The position numbers were made by a program, and so were the translations under genes. 64,000 bases of DNA from GCA-2683825 sp965662355 (lineage in GTDB: Bacteria > Planctomycetota > UBA1135 > GCA-002686595): the NCBI GenBank assembly GCA_965662355.1, contig CBFIHP010000008.1, positions 62,001-126,000 on the forward strand, given 5' to 3'. Of this stretch, positions 28,422 through 36,574 are shown piece by piece. Below the pieces are notes generated by a model. That model did no database searches and was not told the DNA's origin. It saw only the letters and a list, made by a program, of their open reading frames with translations. Each line of letters starts with the position of its first letter. Position 1 is the first letter of the stretch.

Positions 28422-31304
28422 ATGCCCCGGATCCCCTTTTCGCCCCCCCGCGTGTCGCCCAGAACCGGCCTTCGACGTACATCCTTGCTGATCCGCGCCC
28501 TCGGGATCTGTGGGTCTGTTGTGTTCGTATCCGTCGTTTCCGCGCAATCCAGCGGGAGTGTCAACTACACTCCGACCCTGCCGCCGGACGTTTCCTACGC
28601 GACGTTCGCGGACAACTCGAATGCCCTCGAAGCGCCGGGAACCGAGCTGGACGGCGATGCCGTTGGGCGTGGAGTCGCCTGGGTCGACATCGTCGGCCAT
28701 GATCCCGGTGATCCGGCCCTGCCCGGCCCCCCCGACGGAGTCCTCGACCTGGTCCTCGCGAACTCGAACTCGCCGGCTCTGCCCCTCGGCGCCACGCCGG
28801 GAACGGAGCTGACGCCCGCGATCGGCACGACGCACAGCAACTGCAAGGTCTTCCGCGCCGAGCCGGACGGAACCTTCACCGACCTGACGTTCTCGATGGG
28901 CACGAGCGGCTTCGGATTCGATATCGCGTATCCCGGTGGCTCGCCCTTCGGCGTGCTCCCGGCCGACTTCGACAACGACGGCGACAACGACCTCTTCTAT
29001 CCCTGCGGAGCGTTCAACACCTCGTCGATCAACGGACTGCTCGAGAACGACGGAGACGGCACGTTCACGTACATCTCGACCACGGCCGGCGGTCCCTCGC
29101 AAAACCAGGTCACCTTCGGCGGCACCTGGCTCGACATCGACAAGGACGGCGACCTCGATCTCTATACCTCGAACGCTGTCGACATCCTCGATCCGTACTA
29201 CAACGGCCCCGCGAACCCCGATCCCGTCGATCGGCTCTATCGCAACGATGGGAACGGAAACTTCGTCGACATCGCCGCAAGCGCCGGAACCGACCTGCGC
29301 AGCAACAGCTTCGGCGTGGTCGCCTCGGACCTCGACAAAGACGGTTGGAGCGACGTGGTGGTCTCCTGCATGCAGCAGCTCAACAAGGTCTTCTACAACA
29401 ACGGCGACCTGACCTTCGAGTTCATGGCCCCGCAGGGTCATCCGACCATCGACCTGGACATCACCCTGGACATGGCTCCGCTCCCGTCCGGCGCGTGGGA
29501 GCTCATCAACGTCCCGATGGGAGCCAACCAGATCGTCCCGATGAGCGGTCACGTGAGCCTCCCCGCCGAGGTGGCCGACATCAACGGCGACGGATGGCCT
29601 GACGTCTTCTTTGGAGTCTGGTCGGCCCAGCTGCCCGACGGGAATCCGAACGGCGGCGAGGGCGCCTTGTACGCCGGGGCGGAACGTCAGTATCTCTACC
29701 TGAACGCTGGTGACCTCGATGGCAACGGGATTGGCGACGGGATCTACCGCGAGGTCGGTCTGGGTGCGGGCTACAACCACATCGCCGGGACGATGGGCCT
29801 GCTCGTGACGGACGTCAACCTGGATGGCTACCCGGACATCTATTGCGGCAACGGTGGCCCCGACGTCGACAACCAGCTGGAGGAAGACTTCCTCTACATG
29901 AACAACGGCCCCACCTGGCCGAAAGATTTTGTCTCGAACCCGATGATTCCGCTGCCCCAGGCGCTGTTCGAGATCGGTGCCGTGGCGGGGACGTACTCCA
30001 ATGTCTTCATGTCCCACGGCGTGATGCTGCGGCAGACGCCCACCAGCGGCACGGACATCTACGTCTCCAACGGCGGCCCGGCGCTCACCAACCAGGGCCA
30101 ATCGAACATCTACTACGAGAACCAGGGCGACTCCGCCGGGAAGCCGTACCGAGCCCTCGAGATCGGACTGACACCCGATGCCTCGCCCCCGGGCGGTATC
30201 GGAACCCGGGTCACCATCTCGCGCCGGGCGGAAGGTGGTGAGCTCGAGATTCAGATGCAGGAGCGGCGCGGCTCCTTCGGCTTCATGTCGTCGAACTTCG
30301 GTCCGCTGATCTACGGCCTGGGTGGCTCCGAACCTCTGTTCTGCGACATCGAGTGGCCGACCGGCCGCCGTCAGGGACGGCTGCTCCTGGACACCCTGGC
30401 TGGCCAGCGCCTCGACTTCACCGAGACGAGCCTCTCGATGACGGCGGAGCTCGACATGGGTGGCGCGAACATCGTCATCGACTTCGAGAACACGGGAATC
30501 AGCAACCGCATCGGGCAACTGCGCATGCAAGTGGTTCGCGTCTCACCCCACACGGATCCGATCCCCGAGGTCCCGGGACTGAACGGCGGCACCGCACGGG
30601 CAGCCCAAAAGCGGGTGTGGGCTCCGGGGCCGTGGCAAGACCTCGGTCCGCTGACGGTCAACGCCATGTCGACCTTTCAGTTCATCGTTCCCAAGCCCTC
30701 GGACGCCGCACCCATCTTCTTCCACATGGCCTATTTCGAGGCTGACTCGATCTACAACGCCGCCGGCCTCTGGATCGATGCGGCGGGCCTGGTCGTGGAT
30801 CCCGATGCCGGCGCCAAGCTGGCAGCCTTCGGCGGGCTCAGCCTGCAAAACCGCTGGGGCAGTGGGATGCGCCCGACTCCCGAGAACCCGAGTGAGGCGC
30901 TGCCCAACCTGACGGTTCTCCGCACCCTCAGCCTCGAGGCCGAGCGCCTGCACGTGAAGGCGCCCAATTCGAAGCTCACGCACACCCTGGACCTCTCGGT
31001 CCGAAGTTCCCTGACCCTGGACGACGGGGTGCACGCGCGCTGGCAGGACGGGGCCTTCCAACTCCAGCTCGATGGCAAGCGTGCCCGCATCGAAGTCGGC
31101 GCTGACGGATTCCTCGTGCTGTATCTCGGTGTGCCCGAGGGCTGCTGCGAGTCGAAGTTCGACGAACCGGTGCGCATCCTGCGCTTCGAGGGGTTCGAGG
31201 GCCTGCGGGCCGACGGAACCCCCTACTCCACCAAGTTGCAGCCGATCGGAGTGCGCACCATGGCCCGGCCCATGGCCCACGCCGAGACCCGAAAACGCCG
31301 CTAG
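28422..31304 (+). CDS. Secreted FG-GAP/VCBS repeat protein (CRTAC1-like)
   Basis: 960 residues from the ATG at 28422, preceded by AGAGGAA. A basic N-terminus and hydrophobic segment ending in VVSAQSSG act as a signal peptide (cleavage after about residue 42). The first about 560 residues form a beta-propeller with repeated calcium-binding loops of the type DxDxDGxxD (for example DFDNDGDNDLF, DIDKDGDLDLY, DLDKDGWSDVV, DINGDGWPDVF). A CRTAC1/UnbV-like region follows (GTRVTISRRAEGG), then about 300 residues of beta-rich sequence without recognisable motifs. It is likely an exported, calcium-stabilised adhesion or binding protein; the ligand is unknown. Confidence 0.8.
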   Translation: MPRIPFSPPRVSPRTGLRRTSLLIRALGICGSVVFVSVVSAQSSGSVNYTPTLPPDVSYATFADNSNALEAPGTELDGDAVGRGVAWVDIVGHDPGDPALPGPPDGVLDLVLANSNSPALPLGATPGTELTPAIGTTHSNCKVFRAEPDGTFTDLTFSMGTSGFGFDIAYPGGSPFGVLPADFDNDGDNDLFYPCGAFNTSSINGLLENDGDGTFTYISTTAGGPSQNQVTFGGTWLDIDKDGDLDLYTSNAVDILDPYYNGPANPDPVDRLYRNDGNGNFVDIAASAGTDLRSNSFGVVASDLDKDGWSDVVVSCMQQLNKVFYNNGDLTFEFMAPQGHPTIDLDITLDMAPLPSGAWELINVPMGANQIVPMSGHVSLPAEVADINGDGWPDVFFGVWSAQLPDGNPNGGEGALYAGAERQYLYLNAGDLDGNGIGDGIYREVGLGAGYNHIAGTMGLLVTDVNLDGYPDIYCGNGGPDVDNQLEEDFLYMNNGPTWPKDFVSNPMIPLPQALFEIGAVAGTYSNVFMSHGVMLRQTPTSGTDIYVSNGGPALTNQGQSNIYYENQGDSAGKPYRALEIGLTPDASPPGGIGTRVTISRRAEGGELEIQMQERRGSFGFMSSNFGPLIYGLGGSEPLFCDIEWPTGRRQGRLLLDTLAGQRLDFTETSLSMTAELDMGGANIVIDFENTGISNRIGQLRMQVVRVSPHTDPIPEVPGLNGGTARAAQKRVWAPGPWQDLGPLTVNAMSTFQFIVPKPSDAAPIFFHMAYFEADSIYNAAGLWIDAAGLVVDPDAGAKLAAFGGLSLQNRWGSGMRPTPENPSEALPNLTVLRTLSLEAERLHVKAPNSKLTHTLDLSVRSSLTLDDGVHARWQDGAFQLQLDGKRARIEVGADGFLVLYLGVPEGCCESKFDEPVRILRFEGFEGLRADGTPYSTKLQPIGVRTMARPMAHAETRKRR

Positions 31305-31471
31305 CGCGGTTCTACAGGAGAATCGGTCGCAATCACGGCCTTTGGCCTCCGAGGACCGGCCTCGCACGTAGCCCGAAGGGCCGCTTGGGGTATAGGATCG
31401 GGATGCTCGCTTGCGATCCTCCAGCATTCTCCCGGTGCCCCTACCGGGTCACGCCACCTACGCGCCCGCCG

Positions 31472-32485
31472 ATGAAGCTCCTGTCCTTCACACCACTCGT
31501 CCTCTCCGTCCTGGTCACTGGCTGCTACCACACCTCCCAGCAGTACCAGGAGCCCACGAAGGAGCAGAAGCTCGACCTGTACACGACGACGGCGACCTAT
31601 CTGTACGAGGGCGACGACCTGCTCCGCGCCCAGGAGCAAGCGGTCAAGGCCCTGGAGATCGACTCGGACAACGAGACCATGCGCCGCATGATCGGCTGGA
31701 TTCGGCTGCGCCTGGGTTCAGAGGAGGACGTGCGCTATGCCGAGATCTTCTTCCGCGAGCTCGTGAAGGACGGGGACCAGAACCCGGCCACCATATTGGG
31801 CCTCGCCGTTTCCTGCGAGCGGATCGGCAACGTTCACGATTCCTATGCCCGCGCGATCGAAGCAGGAAAGCAGCAGCCTACGGACAACCGCACCCCCGAA
31901 CAGGTCGCCCTGTACCACCACGAGGTCGCCAACGGCCGCTGGAACGAGGCCATCACCCATATCGAGGGCATCCTCCAGAAAGACGAGGGCAGCACGGCGG
32001 CCATGAACGCTCTGCAGCGGCTGTACGCCGCCACGGAAAGCTTCGAGGAGAGTCTCTCCTGGTCGGAGAAGCTGCTCGAGCGTTCGGACGAAGAGCTCGC
32101 CACCTGGCGCCGCATGCTGACCTCCGAGCACCTCACCCCCGAGGAGGAGGCCTTCTTCCGGGACAACGAGTCGCGAGCCCACCAACTGCGGACCCAGACC
32201 CACATCTTCGCGGCCACGCTGCTCTACAAGCAGGACCGCCCCCAGGACGCCTTGAACCACCTCGACCTCGTGGTCAAGGAGACCCCGCAGATGGCCCACG
32301 CCCACAGCATGCGGGCGCAGATGCTCTACAAGCTCGGTGAGTACAAGCTCGCCATCAGCGATCTGGATCGCTTCCTGAGCCTTTCCGATTCGCCGAACGA
32401 CCACCCCGATGTGCGCCAGGCCTTCGAGCTACGCAGCAAGTGCGAGCGCGAACTGGCCCTGGTGAAGCGGCGGGATCGGCGCTAG
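31472..32485 (+). CDS. TPR-repeat lipoprotein
   Basis: 337 residues from the ATG at 31472 (MKLLSFTP). The signal peptide ends in a lipobox VTGC, so the mature protein is a lipoprotein. The rest is helical with TPR-like helix pairs: one near the N-terminus (AQEQAVKALEIDSDN), a central Arg/Glu-rich part, and a final pair (DALNHLDLVVKETPQMAHAHSM, YKLAISDLDRFL). TPRs usually mediate protein binding. It may be cotranscribed with the FG-GAP gene (167-base gap). It converges on the PDZ gene with an 8-base gap. Confidence 0.8.
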   Translation: MKLLSFTPLVLSVLVTGCYHTSQQYQEPTKEQKLDLYTTTATYLYEGDDLLRAQEQAVKALEIDSDNETMRRMIGWIRLRLGSEEDVRYAEIFFRELVKDGDQNPATILGLAVSCERIGNVHDSYARAIEAGKQQPTDNRTPEQVALYHHEVANGRWNEAITHIEGILQKDEGSTAAMNALQRLYAATESFEESLSWSEKLLERSDEELATWRRMLTSEHLTPEEEAFFRDNESRAHQLRTQTHIFAATLLYKQDRPQDALNHLDLVVKETPQMAHAHSMRAQMLYKLGEYKLAISDLDRFLSLSDSPNDHPDVRQAFELRSKCERELALVKRRDRR

Positions 32486-32493
32486 CAGCCCCT

Positions 32494-33654
32494 CTACTTC
32501 TTTTCGGGCGCCTTCTTCTTCGGCACTCCCGGTGTCCATCGGCGCCCGCGGGGCTGGCCGAACTCGTCGATCCACAACAGATCGAGGGAGATCCGGGGAT
32601 CCCTGTTCTCGACGACGGCCTTGATGTCATCGGGATCGCGAAGCTCGTGCTCGTTCAGCTTCAGGAGCACGTGGCCGCGGCGCACGCCGAAGAGGTACGC
32701 GAGGGTTCCGGGAGCGGTCGAAAGGACGTAGAGCCCGATCCCGTGCTCGAGACCCAGCATGTCCGCGTGCTCGACCGTGACGGGTGCCACCTTGACGCCC
32801 AGCTTGTCCGTGCGAATGGGGACGTTCTCGGACTGGGGACTCACCACGGGACGCTTGGAGGGGTCGCCTCCAAGAAACGGATCGAGGCGTCGGAAGACGT
32901 TGTCCTTTGGGTTCAGGAGTCCGTGTCGGCCGGTTTGCGGAGCTAGGAACTTCAAACGAATGTTGCCCTGTCCGCCGAAGCTCTGGAGTCCGAGGCCAAG
33001 CTCGTCCTTCAGTTCGGGGTTGTTTTCGAGGATCTCCTCGATGGACTTGCCTTCGTAGGAGCGTCGCTCTTCGGCGCCGTTCTTGGTCTCCACGACCTCG
33101 ACCCGAGCCCCCTCGGACCCCTGGCTGATCTCGACGTTGCGCCGCGTATTCGCGGCGCCCGGTTGGAGCGCTTGGGCCTGGCCCAAGGGCAGCATGAGCC
33201 CGCGGTCCTGGAGCAGCTCGGCAAAGAAATCCTCGATGTTCTGGTCGGGCCCCACGGTGTCCATGCGGAACAGGTTGTGCAACGGGAAGTTCGCGCGACC
33301 AAGCTCGCGCAGGGCGAGTCGCGCCGTCCAGGATTGCCCCGGCCGATTCGGATCCTTGGCGAGCCGTTCCACGAAGGCGCGGGCCTGCGGATCGACGCGG
33401 GCCCGGCGCACGAGAATCTTGTAGAAGGCCTCTCGCTCGTCGAGGTCGGTGACACCGAGGAGCTCGACCCATTCGTGGCCATCGAATTCGCCCGTGAAGA
33501 GGCGCCGCATGCGCTCCCTGGGAGCCTCGACACTCGGCAAGGGGTCGACCCGCTCGAGGCCTCCGGACTGGGCTCCGCTCACCGTAGGCAGCAGGACAGC
33601 TGTCGTGACCCCGAACAGTGCGGGAAGGGCGCTGGACAAGAGGGTTCGGATCAT
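32494..33654 (-). CDS. Exported PDZ-domain protein of the ECF sigma locus
   Basis: 386 residues with a signal peptide (hydrophobic to about residue 27, SGAQ cleavage region). The N-terminal part (40-200) is helical with no family I recognise. The C-terminal part has a PDZ-like domain (about 275-365: DMLGLEHGIGLYVLS, LAYLFGVRRGHVLLKLNEHEL) and a Lys/Pro-rich tail. No trypsin or other protease triad is visible. It lies 45 bases after the anti-sigma gene, apparently in the same operon, so it may sense or process envelope signals for the sigma/anti-sigma pair; this is inference. Confidence 0.7.
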   Translation of the reverse strand: MIRTLLSSALPALFGVTTAVLLPTVSGAQSGGLERVDPLPSVEAPRERMRRLFTGEFDGHEWVELLGVTDLDEREAFYKILVRRARVDPQARAFVERLAKDPNRPGQSWTARLALRELGRANFPLHNLFRMDTVGPDQNIEDFFAELLQDRGLMLPLGQAQALQPGAANTRRNVEISQGSEGARVEVVETKNGAEERRSYEGKSIEEILENNPELKDELGLGLQSFGGQGNIRLKFLAPQTGRHGLLNPKDNVFRRLDPFLGGDPSKRPVVSPQSENVPIRTDKLGVKVAPVTVEHADMLGLEHGIGLYVLSTAPGTLAYLFGVRRGHVLLKLNEHELRDPDDIKAVVENRDPRISLDLLWIDEFGQPRGRRWTPGVPKKKAPEKK

Positions 33655-33699
33655 CGCGTGTTCCTCCGTTGCCGGCCGGGATTCTCCCGGGAGCGGGCC

Positions 33700-34482
33700 C
33701 TACTGATAGCCCGTCAACATCGTCTCGCCGGGCACGATCTCCCTCGGCGCATCGCTACGCGTCCGAGTCCGGAGCAGCTCGGCCCCCTCGGACAGGCACT
33801 TCTCACCCAGTTGGACCTTGCGCAGAGGCTGAAACGAAACGGGGATGGTGTTCGCGTTGGCGCTATTCGGGTTGGCGCTACCCGGATTCCCCGCGAGGAA
33901 GTTCGTCGGAGCCGGTAGGGTTTCGATCATCGGGGCCGGCGACGTGTTCTCTGCCACGGATCCGCCTGGGCCCACAGGACTCAGTCCCTGGTCGCCTGAA
34001 ACATCCGGCCACAGGAAGTAGAGCGCACAGGCAGCCGCTGCCAGACCGACCCAGCCAGAGGCCCGGCGCAAAAGAGATCCCGATCGACTGTCAGCCGTTT
34101 GAGACTGGGGAACCGGATCGGGTTGAGCGTGGGACGCGACCGGCGGGCCACTGGAAGGTAGTGCGGCCAGGATCGCGTGGGGCAGCCCGCTGTGTTCGGA
34201 AGGGGTCTTTTTGGATAGACGGCCTTGCTCAGCCAGACCGGCGCGCACGCCTGTCCAGAGGTTGGGCTTGCGGTAATCGGACTCACGCTGACGCAGGGTC
34301 GCGATGAGAGCCTCGCGGCCTCGTCGCGCCTGCTCGCAGGCTGCCGCGCAGGAGGGACACCTCTGGAGGTGCTCGGAAACGCATTCGAGCACCTCCAGAT
34401 CGAGATCTCCGCCGATAAATAGCGGGATCCGCTCCTGGATCTCGCTGCAGGCCGGGTCGGGGGTGTCAGTCTTGGGAGTCAT
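33700..34482 (-). CDS. Zinc-finger anti-sigma factor, single TM
   Basis: 260 residues. The N-terminus has the ZAS motif H-x3-C-x2-C (H38, C42, C45) typical of anti-sigma factors that bind ECF sigma factors. A hydrophobic helix follows (about 149-167, WVGLAAAACALYFLWP) and then a periplasmic Ser/Asn/Pro-rich C-terminal domain with an unusual GNPGSANPNSANANT repeat-like stretch. It lies 65 bases after the sigma factor gene, as expected for a cognate pair. Confidence 0.82.
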   Translation of the reverse strand: MTPKTDTPDPACSEIQERIPLFIGGDLDLEVLECVSEHLQRCPSCAAACEQARRGREALIATLRQRESDYRKPNLWTGVRAGLAEQGRLSKKTPSEHSGLPHAILAALPSSGPPVASHAQPDPVPQSQTADSRSGSLLRRASGWVGLAAAACALYFLWPDVSGDQGLSPVGPGGSVAENTSPAPMIETLPAPTNFLAGNPGSANPNSANANTIPVSFQPLRKVQLGEKCLSEGAELLRTRTRSDAPREIVPGETMLTGYQ

Positions 34483-34547
34483 TCCGTTCGGAAGGTGAAG
34501 GCTCTACGAGACACCGGAGAGCCTGTCAGTTTCGTCTTCGAGGGCAT

Positions 34548-35288
34548 CTACGGCTTGCTTTCCGGAGGGTTGGAATCTTCCTCGGAAGAAAGAGCAAAAC
34601 CGTCGAGAGCGGCGCTGGAAAGGCCCTGGCTCTCCATTCGCTCCCATTCCGCCAGGAAAAGCTTGCGGCCCCGGTGGAGGCGCCAGCGCACGGTCACGTG
34701 GGTCGCCCCGACGATCCTGGCGATTTCGGTGCAGGGCAGGCCTTCGAGCTCGCGCAGGATCATCACCGTGCGAAAATGCGGCGCGAGCCGGTCGATGCAG
34801 GCGCGCACGCGTACGGCCGTCTCCTCGCGCTCCATCCCGGAGGAGGGCAGCTCCTCGGAGGGATCGATCAGATCCAGATCGGCGTCGGCGTCGTCGACGG
34901 AGCTCGTGCTCAGGGTCGGACGACGCTTGCGCAGGTGGTCGATGGTCAGGTTGGTCACGATGCGGTAGAGCCACGTCGTGAATTCGTGTTTGAAGTCGAA
35001 GCGCTCGATATTACGGAAGACGCGCAGAAAGCCCTCCTGGGCCAAGTCGCGGGCGTCCTCGCGGTTCGCCACCATGGAGAGCGCCACGCGCATCGCCCGT
35101 TCTTCGTGGCGTTTGACGAGCTCGGCATAGGCGGATTCTTCGCCGGCCTGGGCCCCGCGCACGAGATCGTGATCCGTGATCCCCCCGCTTGTTCCTTGCT
35201 CCGGCGGACCCTCCGGGTGGGCTTGCGGGACGTCACCGATATCCGCGCCAACGAGCTCGCGGGGATCGGGTTCGCTCGAGGACGACAT
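34548..35288 (-). CDS. ECF-type RNA polymerase sigma factor
   Basis: About 246 residues from the ATG at 35288 (MSSSSEPDPREL); an ATG at 35384 would lengthen it. Region 2 (YAELVKRHEERAMRVA, DARDLAQEGFLRVFRNIERF, TWLYRIVTNLTIDHLRKR) and region 4 (LPCTEIARIVGATHVTVRWRLHRGR) are clear, and there is no region 1 or 3, as in ECF factors. The acidic N-terminal 50 residues and the Ser/Glu-rich C-terminal tail are extra. The paired anti-sigma gene follows. The regulon is unknown. Confidence 0.9.
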   Translation of the reverse strand: MSSSSEPDPRELVGADIGDVPQAHPEGPPEQGTSGGITDHDLVRGAQAGEESAYAELVKRHEERAMRVALSMVANREDARDLAQEGFLRVFRNIERFDFKHEFTTWLYRIVTNLTIDHLRKRRPTLSTSSVDDADADLDLIDPSEELPSSGMEREETAVRVRACIDRLAPHFRTVMILRELEGLPCTEIARIVGATHVTVRWRLHRGRKLFLAEWERMESQGLSSAALDGFALSSEEDSNPPESKP

Positions 35289-35453
35289 GGGCAGGGGGTT
35301 CCTAGCGACGTCCTTTTTCAATAGACGCAAGCGTGGACGCGAGGGGGGGCGGCGGAGATTCGTAGGAGCGGTATTGGGGTTCATCGGTAGCCAGCTCCCC
35401 CGTCCGCTCTACGGTGCCTCCGGCGTTTCCGTTGGAGGCGGTGTTAGGAATAC

Positions 35454-36413
35454 TCAAACGAGACGTGGGAACCGACCCTCCAGTGCCGCGATGCGACGAT
35501 ACTTCTCACGTCGCTCCTTCAGGAGCTGCTCGACCGGCGTTTCGAGCAGCTCGTCCAGGTTACGAATGAGAACCCGTTTCACCTCGTCCATCGCCACGCG
35601 GGGTGCACGGTGGGCACCACCGAGGGGTTCGCGCACGATCTCGTCGACGATCCCGAGCTGATCGAGATCCCTCGATGTCAGCCGCAGGGCCTCGGCCGCC
35701 TCCGGGGAGCGTTCGCCGTCTTTCCACAGGATGGCGGCGCAACCCTCGGGGCTGATGACGGAATAATAGGCATGCTCCATCATCAGCACGCGGTCACCGA
35801 TACCGATTCCGAGGGCCCCGCCGGATCCGCCCTCTCCAATGACGCACACGAGGATCGGAACCCGCAGCTTGAACATCTCCAGGATGTTCTCGGCGATGGC
35901 CATGGCCTGACCCCGCTCCTCCGCACCGATCCCCGGATAGGCGCCCGGGGTGTTGATGAAGCTGACGATCGGAAGGCCAAGGCGTTCGGCCAGCTTCATC
36001 TTGCGCAGCGCCTTGCGATACCCCTCCGGGTGGGCGCAGCCGAAGTTGCACTCCAGCCGTTCCTTGGTCGTGCGCCCCTTGCGGTGGGCGACCATGAGGA
36101 AACGGTACTCCTCCATCGTCGCCAGCCCGGTCACGATGGCGGGATCGTCACCGAAGGTTCGATCACCGTGCAGCTCGACGAAATCGTCGAGGAGCTCGCT
36201 GATGTAATCGGAGGCCACGGGGCGTTTCGCATGGCGCGCGACGCTGACCCGTTCCCACGGCGTGAGGTCCGCGTAGGTCTTGTCGATGGTGTCGCGTAGA
36301 CGGGCCTTGAGGGCCTCGATCTCGCTCGAAATATCGAGCCGCGTTTCCAGGGACAGGGACTCGAGTTCGGCGATCTGGGCCTCGATCTCTTCGATCGGCC
36401 GCTCGAACGCCAT
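35454..36413 (-). CDS. accA: Acetyl-CoA carboxylase carboxyltransferase alpha subunit
   Basis: 319 residues from the ATG at 36413 (MAFERPIEE), the usual AccA length. The alpha subunit works with AccD to move CO2 from carboxybiotin to acetyl-CoA for fatty acid synthesis. The N-terminal coiled coil, the GAYPGIGAEERGQ oxyanion region and the EGGSGGALGIG segment are all typical. accD is not in the window. It is divergent from purSL. Confidence 0.97.
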   Translation of the reverse strand: MAFERPIEEIEAQIAELESLSLETRLDISSEIEALKARLRDTIDKTYADLTPWERVSVARHAKRPVASDYISELLDDFVELHGDRTFGDDPAIVTGLATMEEYRFLMVAHRKGRTTKERLECNFGCAHPEGYRKALRKMKLAERLGLPIVSFINTPGAYPGIGAEERGQAMAIAENILEMFKLRVPILVCVIGEGGSGGALGIGIGDRVLMMEHAYYSVISPEGCAAILWKDGERSPEAAEALRLTSRDLDQLGIVDEIVREPLGGAHRAPRVAMDEVKRVLIRNLDELLETPVEQLLKERREKYRRIAALEGRFPRLV

Positions 36414-36574
36414 CCTCCCCGCGCCACCTTCAGAACTCTTGGACGTATCGCTCAATCGGGATGCTCTCCTTTTGGACGTAATCAATGGTCCGCCATGAGC
36501 ACGCAAGCTGCAAGCTTCGGATGTGCGGATAGGACGCGAAGCGGCTTGGGGACGGGCCCTGGGCTTTCTACCCT

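Noticed and set aside
28392..30530. 712-residue open frame antisense to the FG-GAP gene
   Set aside because: It is a shadow of the G+C-rich codon bias of the plus-strand gene: composition is Val/Arg/Asp-rich with no motif, and the sense frame has a signal peptide and clear calcium loops.
36505..36517. AAGCT-GCA-AGCTT inverted repeat upstream of purSL, resembling half of a PurR box
   Set aside because: The arms are only 5 bp and the match to the E. coli PurR operator is partial. PurR is not expected in this lineage.
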